Source: Blastomyces gilchristii SLH14081 (Eukaryota > Ascomycota > Eurotiomycetes > Onygenales > Ajellomycetaceae). Taken from it: a DNA stretch of 64,000 nt. Numbering within the stretch: the first letter of the stretch is position 1; each line of letters starts with the position of its first letter. Below are positions 57,950-64,000 of this stretch, one piece after another. Below the pieces are notes generated by a model. It was not told where the DNA came from. It was given only the letters and a program-made list of their open reading frames with translations, and did no database searches. The position numbers and the translations under genes were made by a program. The stretch covers positions 1,377,720 to 1,441,719 of the forward strand of contig NW_003101668.1 in assembly GCF_000003855.2 (NCBI RefSeq). The letters are read 5' to 3'.

Positions 57950-60900
57950 CTTATAATTATGAAAAGATCAGAATAAGTGAGATCATCTGATTCATAAGTG
58001 TCTATGATTTCTCTTATCTTGTGAGACTTTTCAAATGTAAGTCTCTTCTTTTTCAACACTGACAATAGTGCTATGAATAATCATAATCTGCTCAGATCTT
58101 GTATCTTTGCTTTCATAAGTCATGAATCATTTATTAAGTTGTATAAGACTCATTCCTCTGATTCTTTCAATGTGTACATTCTCAGAGAATGTGATTTGAG
58201 TATTTTATATGACTCAAATCATCTAGATTGAAACTTCTCAGAACTCTCATTGCATACAAGAACTCACATTCTCATCTTAAGACTTGATTTCTTAACTAGT
58301 GAGTCTCATATTCTTTTCAATTGAATTGCTTGATTTAGAAGTAACTCATTAGCTTTTGCATATGCATGGCTGATCTCTTTCAATCTTGATTCTACATTCA
58401 TGACTGTTACATTCATAACTGTTGTATCTGCAACTGCTGTTTTCTCTCTCACCTTTTCTGAAGCATTCTCCAGGATGCGCGGATGCAATTCATACAACAG
58501 GTAGAATGATGAACACTTGAAGACTGCATGCTGCTGAATTCATGTGACTAATAGCATCTGATCAAGATATTCATTTCATAATCTCATAGACTTGCTTACT
58601 AGATATTTCATCAGCATGTTACTCAAGATTTCATTCAAGTATTTCATCTTTCTGTTCATTCACAGATGATATAGTATTGTTCTACAATGTCTTATCTGTA
58701 ACTGGCTTATAAAATGCCTCATCACTCCTTCTATGAGGTTTGCATCATTATCAGTTAGAATCTCATACAGCATTTCATAGTTAACATAGATCTCATTATG
58801 TAGAAACTTCATCATCATCTTCTCTGTCATCTCTGAAACTGCTTTTGTAACTGACTAGTCAGTAGTGTAATCAATAGCAGTGATTATTCATCAATTTTCA
58901 TTTGACATCCGCAGTAATATGCCTATGAGATTCATCTCTCATCATTTAAACAGTTGTATTATATACTTTATCTGATATTATACTTTCTTACATTCTAACT
59001 CTTTCTTAGATTCTTTCACAATCTGACAATTCTGGCACTCATGAGTGTACACCTGAATATTCTCAATCATGCTTGGCCAGTATGCTCTTGATTCAAGTAC
59101 ATTCATGAGTTCAGGGCTTTCTAAGTGACTGAATTCCTTGTGCATGCAAGTCATCAAGTCATATCTAAATGAAGATTCTAGATAGAAAGCTTTCACATAT
59201 TCTAGATCACAGTAAAGTATAACATCATTTTTCAATTTTCTCAGCTTGAAGTTCAGAAGCATCTCTTCTACTACTCTTATAAGACACTTATCATCTGACA
59301 TCTTGTTATTCTTCAAGTGAGAGATCATGATGTTTACTCATTCTGATTTCTTACACTCTCTTAGTATATTTAATATGAACTTCTCTTGTATCTGATTCAC
59401 AGAATTCTCATTCATGAAATCAAGTCTGCAACTGATTGTATCAGGCACCACAGTATTCAATCTCTTTTAGTATTTGATATGAAGATTGTACACTTAAAAC
59501 TTCAAGATTCAACATGCTAAGCATTTGAAAGGTTTTGTCATCAATTATAGATAGCAAGGATTTCATGATTCATAATCACTGTTATCATATATCTGTTGTC
59601 AATATATCTATCTCATAACACCAGTATATGCTTAATTGCTAGCAATTTCTTTTCATACACTGAATAATTGAGCTCAGCATCTGATAGTTTTCTATCATTA
59701 TATATTACTAGGTGCAGCTTGTCATTCTTACTCATCTGTAGAAGAACATCTCTGATAGCTTATTCATATGCATTCATCTCAATGTAGAAAGGTTTATCAC
59801 AATCTGATTGAATAAGCACTGAGAATGTTGTTACACATTTTCTCAGTGTGAGAAAAGCCTCTTCACACACAGCATTTCAGATGATTGAATAACACTTCTT
59901 CTTTCACAGATTTACATTCATTTCTCTTAAGAGATCTGAAAGTGATATAGATATTCATGTGAAATCCTTGATAAATCTGTAGTAGTATGAGACTAACTCA
60001 AGAAACTGTCATACATGATATACATTTCTCAGCCACAGTCAATTTGCTATGACATTCAATTTCTTCAGAATAAGATATATACAGTCATCACTCACTACAT
60101 GTTCTACAAACTTCAACTCTTCTATTTCAAACACATACTTTATTAATTTAATATAGAGCTTATGCTCTGCCAGAGTTGTAAGCACTTTATCAAGATACTT
60201 CAGATATTCATTATATGAGTTTGAAAAGACTAGAATGTCATTGAGATATACAAGACATGAGGTTTCATTTTATTTATAAAGAATTGTATTCATCATCATT
60301 TGAAAGATAACAGACACATTTGTCAGACTGAATGATATTATCAGGAATTCAAACTTCTCTCATTATATATTAAATGCAGTTCACAGAACTGACAGTTTAT
60401 CTATACAGATCTGTCAGTATTCTGAGAAAAGATTAATCTTTGATAGATATCAGACATTTTCAACTATATTCAACTATTGTTGAATCTGTGATAGTGAATA
60501 TTCATTCTTGATTATAAGCTTGTTAAGTGCTCAATAATTGATACACATCTGTCACTTCTCATCTGTCTTTTTCATGAATAGAACTGAAAAGCCTCATGCA
60601 CTTGATAAGAATCATATGAGACTATGTTCTAGAAGGTCTGTGATCTGATATTTCTGTTCTTCAAGATGTGTTTGTGACAGAGGATACACATTCTGATTGA
60701 CTGGTTTTATGTCCCTCATGTCAATCTCATATACAAATTCTTATTTCAGTGATAATTTCAGTGAAAGATCTGTTCAGAAGACCTTCTCATGCTTCTTCAG
60801 AAGCTTCTTTATACACTTGTTCTTCTGCATATCTTTTATCTTGATTTTCTCCACTTTCAGATCTCATATGATATACAGAATGCTTTCAGATGAGATCTTG

Positions 60901-61310
60901 CAAATCATTCTCTTTACTTATTAATGTATAAGCAGATTTAACTCTTCTATATCAGAGACATGAAATGTCCTTCTCATATCAGTTGATAGAATTATATGAA
61001 TCATTTTCTTTCTATCAGTCAACTGTATATAATATGTACATTATTGAATCTGTGAATTGAACCTTTGAAATCAATCAAGTTCAAGAATAAGGTCATATTT
61101 CACATTCTGCAGCTCTCACACTCAAATATAGCAAGATTATTCTCTGAAGTACAAGAGAACTCTTACTCTTGCAGATAATATCAAATATCAGTTATCAGAT
61201 AATCTTATACATCAGAGATTCTTCACTCAGCAGACTTCTTTCAGTCTTCAGATTATATAATTATTAATATATTATGTAGAAGCTTCTGTGTCTGCTAACA
61301 CTTTTACAGT
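57950..61310 (-). pseudogene. Gypsy B2 pol (decayed)
   Basis: Protease motif DTEAS is near 61300-61275. RT is at about 60700-60200 with a degraded YLDD near 60255. RNase H is at about 59950-59580. The integrase zinc-binding part is in the open stretch 59328-58978 (116 codons), with HKEFSH and CQNCQ giving the HX4H/CX2C pattern and AYWPSMIENI between. The core has ILTDNDAN near 58760. A C-terminal open stretch, 58497-58306, begins MYELHPRILENAS. The integrase tail reads up to about 57950. It is less damaged than B1 and allows most domains to be placed. Confidence 0.78.
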
Positions 61311-62800
61311 CATCTCTCAATTCTTATTTAAGTATCTCTTATACATTAACATTTCAGGTCTCAAGACATTGAGATGAGTGTTCACTTCATTCTCACTTAC
61401 ATCTCAGTCAGGAGCCTGCTTCTTCTTGATATTCACAGAATTCAGAGAGTCATCTAATACAGGCATCTCTTTCACTTTGAAGACTTTTCATAGAATATCA
61501 GTGAGTGTCTTCAAGCTCACTGATTCTGCTAGTTTTTTGACTTTCTTACTTCTCTTGACTACATATACTGAGTGTAATCTTTTATATCATGATTTTGACA
61601 TCTGCAGTTGAAGCAAGCTCAATACTTATAATATCAAGATTTTCACTCAGAGAATCTCTTTTTCAGAGGATTCAGTGCTTTAGCAATAACATTCAGATCT
61701 AGATTCATCACATCTGAGTGTGTGACTTGTGTCATAGAAGTCTGATTACTCATTCTTCACTAAAGTATACTCAATTGCAGTATTTTCTGTTATAATTGAC
61801 TCACTTATTCCTGTATAATGAGAATGTTATATACTTTCTTCACTGTGTCTGACTGTGAGATTAAGCATTTTCATTTCACTCTTAACTCAGATGTAAGATC
61901 ATGAATAAAGATCTGTAAACAGAAAGATGTTAAAAGCTCTTCATTCAATATAAGATAGTATAAGCTGAAGTGTGTGAAGTATGATGTAAGATTACTCACT
62001 TGTCTACACTTAGTGAAGTATTCATAATACTTATCTTATATATTCACTTTCTCAAAGTTGTGCAAGATTCATTTGAAAAACTCATTTCATGTTTATGAGA
62101 ATGAATATTACTTCAGATCTGTGAGATTCATCTTTTCATCAGTCATTTATAATGACTTCACTTTTTCATGTAGAAACACAGCAGATCTTAAGACTTGTTG
62201 AAATTCTGTTAGCTGTCTGTCTGTGAGTTCACATTCAATCTGATAATATAATTGCATCTGACTTAGTCAGCTGCTTACAGCATCATTTTTTCAGTCATCA
62301 TTGAAGCTTAATAACTTCAGCAGATCTTCTGACTTGATGTATTTCATACTCAGATTCTCATTCTGCATAGTAGTCTCTGATAATGTATACACTTCTGAAG
62401 AGATTGTGAACAATCATGATGAGATCTTCAGGTTCAGTGTAGTCATCTATCTGTATAAACATTCAATCTCTCACTGCAGACCTAAGATCTGGTTTTCTCT
62501 ATTCTTATTAATAATGATAATTGCATCAGCAAAGCTCTTCATAGTGAATACTTGATCTGTAGTGAATGTCAATTGTTGTTTGACTTCTGTCTCAGTCTGT
62601 CACTGTATACACAAGACCTTAATCTCATTTAGAATCCTTGTATATATACAGAGCTTTGATTTCAGTTCAGCAGTTTCAGTCACTTTTCTTACTGTTTTAA
62701 GTAAACTCTCTGAGAGGTTCTGCATATCTTCCAGTTTAGATAGCAGAGAAGAGTGTTGTTTATATTGACTAGAAGAGATATTCATTTCAGTGATTTCTCA
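61310..62800 (-). pseudogene. Gypsy B2 gag (decayed)
   Basis: The frame starts at 62785 (MNISSSQYKQHS) with an intact 61-codon N-terminus rich in Ser, Leu and Glu, then continues with stops. A zinc knuckle at 61615-61574 reads CFNCRCQNHDIKDY, CX2CX4HX4C with the last Cys changed to Tyr. The position behind the 5' LTR and ahead of protease supports gag. Confidence 0.65.
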
Positions 62801-63194
62801 TTGATTATACAATGTCTATTGTTATATCACTGTATCATTATCACTATATTATTATATGATTTCTATTATCATTATACAACTTCAGTGATGATCATCTCTC
62901 TCTTTTATTCCTTTGAGTGAAGAGCAGTCTTCTTTGAATCTGATTCATTACTTCTCTCTCTCTTTCTCACATTTCATCTGTTCATGTACATGGCATTCAC
63001 CTGAGTGTGAAGTTTTCTCTCAACAAGTTAAGCAGCATCAATCAGATGCTCTTTCACTCACTGCTCTTTATACACTATCTTTTGAGACATTCTAGAATCA
63101 CACTGGCATGATAACTACAAATCACTTCATAGATGGAATTATCACACCCTGGAGGAGCCTGCGCTTCTCACCAGTTTTTAGACATACTATCAGA

Positions 63195-63369
63195 TGTGAT
63201 TCAAAGGTTGCTTAAGCCAGTGTATAATTACAGGTGTATGCCGGCTTCTTATATATTGTAATATTATACACTAAATTAATTAGTGGCTGCTATGACCCCT
63301 TTACACTCATAAGCAAGTTCAGAAGCGGCCGCGTTATTATTCGATGATTGTACGTTCTTCCGAACCACA
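63195..63369 (-). repeat. 5' LTR of Gypsy B2
   Basis: 175 bp. The outer end (63325-63369) is nearly unmutated with several CpGs (GCGGCCGCG); the remainder carries transitions. Confidence 0.9.
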
Positions 63370-63548
63370 CAACAAATAAGCACTATGTTATAATATTATG
63401 TAAGAAATGATTTCATAATCTTATTTAATATTATTCTCAATAATGAGATCAGAATGAAAATATGACTAAGAATTTAAACATATTCTTTATCTAAGACTAG
63501 ATTTTTATTTGAAAAGTGAATCTGAGATCTTTAATATTTGAAATAATG
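63370..63548 (-). other. hAT X2, last visible segment
   Basis: Complement of about 7300-7490 of X1, reaching to within roughly 100 bp of the hAT end before it is cut by the D LTR. Confidence 0.8.
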
Positions 63549-64000
63549 TGTAACGTGGCGGAATTGAAGCAGTGACTAGTCAGTAGTATTATGTAAAGAT
63601 AGTTGTTTAAGAAGCTGTATAAGTAAGCTTAACTATCTTACTTAAATAGTGAGCTCATGAGCTACAGAGTTATTATGAGAATATCACAGATATAATACTT
63701 AGTATACTAAGAAGATTGTATAAGAAATGCAGTAAATCTCATATATATTTCAGTAGAAGAAAATGAATCACTGACTTCTTTAATTAGAAGTCAGTATCTA
63801 GCTATTCTATATAGATAATGAGCAGATACTCTTCTTCTATTCTATAAGTGAGAATAGCTGAAGTAATATCTCAGTGATATCTCACTGTTATAAAAGAGTA
63901 ATCTGCTGACCTTGTATAGAAGTGAAATTCTTATATTTATCAATCAGATCATTCTATATTATATCTGAATAATATTATAGAGTGATTGAAAACTGATTTG
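63549..64000 (-). repeat. Family-D LTR (second copy), truncated by window
   Basis: Starts TGTAACGTGGCGG and follows the D LTR (44473-45005) over 452 bp to the window edge. Whether this is a solo LTR or the end of another full D element cannot be seen. Its orientation is the same as D, inserted in X2. Confidence 0.88.

Larger units (their letters stand above)
55185..63369 (-). mobile_element. Gypsy LTR retrotransposon B2, complete structure with antisense gene
   Basis: 8,185-bp element on the - strand bounded by 175-bp LTRs. The flanks TAAC (55181-55184) and CAAC (63370-63373) fit a 4-bp duplication with one transition; X1 has the empty site near 7478-7490 (complement). On the - strand the order is LTR, gag, protease, RT, RNase H, integrase (to about 57950), then a ~2.6-kb region with a spliced gene on the opposite strand, then the 3' LTR. 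No chromodomain is visible. Confidence 0.87.
24540..64000 (-). mobile_element. hAT DNA transposon X2, split by six insertions, runs off window
   Basis: Second copy of hAT X, on the - strand, starting with TAGACTGGTCAGCGGG at 24540 next to AACAGATA as the likely 8-bp target. Its own sequence survives in six pieces: 24540-25035, 32282-33166, 42048-42351, 42728-44472, 53144-55184 and 63370-63548. These join into one colinear element when compared with X1. The insertions are C, A2, a SINE, D, B2 and a further D LTR. The far end lies beyond the window. Confidence 0.85.

Noticed and set aside
1..64000. Use of TGA as a sense codon (alternative code)
   Set aside because: TAA and TAG stops also occur in the same frames, and copies with fewer mutations have CGA, TGG, CAA or CAG at the corresponding places; transition damage explains them.

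Overview
The window is gene-poor, AT-rich DNA from a filamentous fungus, probably an ascomycete. I find no host housekeeping gene. Nearly all of it can be assigned to transposable elements inserted into one another. Most copies carry heavy C-to-T/G-to-A transition damage resembling repeat-induced point mutation (RIP), and most in-frame stops I inspected are TGA. Where a damaged and a well-preserved copy can be compared by eye, the losses are mainly at CpG and CpC; CpA remains common, which is not the classical CpA signature.

Layout. The outermost element is a Gypsy retrotransposon, B1 (+ strand). Its remnants are 2580-7192, 13813-15716 and 24442-24539. B1 is interrupted by: a Gypsy chromovirus A1 (1-2579, - strand, cut by the window edge); two tRNA-derived SINEs (4345-4720, 5158-5545); a hAT DNA transposon X1 (7193-13812, carrying a 504-bp hAT MITE); a chimeric LINE insertion (15717-24441) that itself contains Gypsy A3 (16865-22878), which contains a third SINE; and a second hAT copy X2 (24540 to beyond the window end, - strand).

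X2 is interrupted by: Gypsy chromovirus C (25036-32281); Gypsy A2 (33167-42047), which holds a second chimeric LINE (36686-39053); a well-preserved SINE (42352-42727); Gypsy chromovirus D (44473-53143, - strand), which holds a 5'-truncated LINE (48122-48985); a second B element, B2 (55185-63369, - strand); and the start of another D LTR (63549-64000).

The nesting rests on target-site duplications: 4-5 bp for LTR elements, 8 bp for hAT, 12-14 bp for LINE/SINE. For C, A2, D, B2 and the MITE, the other hAT copy supplies the empty site; for X1, B2 supplies it.

Families. A, C and D end pol with a chromodomain; B does not. The LINE encodes an RNase H domain and a C-terminal CCHC motif, and its 3' UTR has a conserved hairpin followed by a TAA-repeat tail. 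The SINE shares the LINE's last ~20 bases, so the LINE probably mobilises it. Two independent LINE insertions are each joined at the 5' side to the same 750-nt RNA with a tRNA-like head. Each composite is flanked by a single duplication, which points to template switching during reverse transcription.

The most interesting coding signal is in family B. Between the end of pol and the 3' LTR, on the opposite strand, lies a spliced gene with fungal-type introns whose phases agree, a Ser/Ala/Pro-rich stretch and a cysteine cluster. A damaged copy keeps most of the same splice sites. Two assembly gaps (12633-12966, 41086-41185) are flanked by less mutated, GC-richer sequence.
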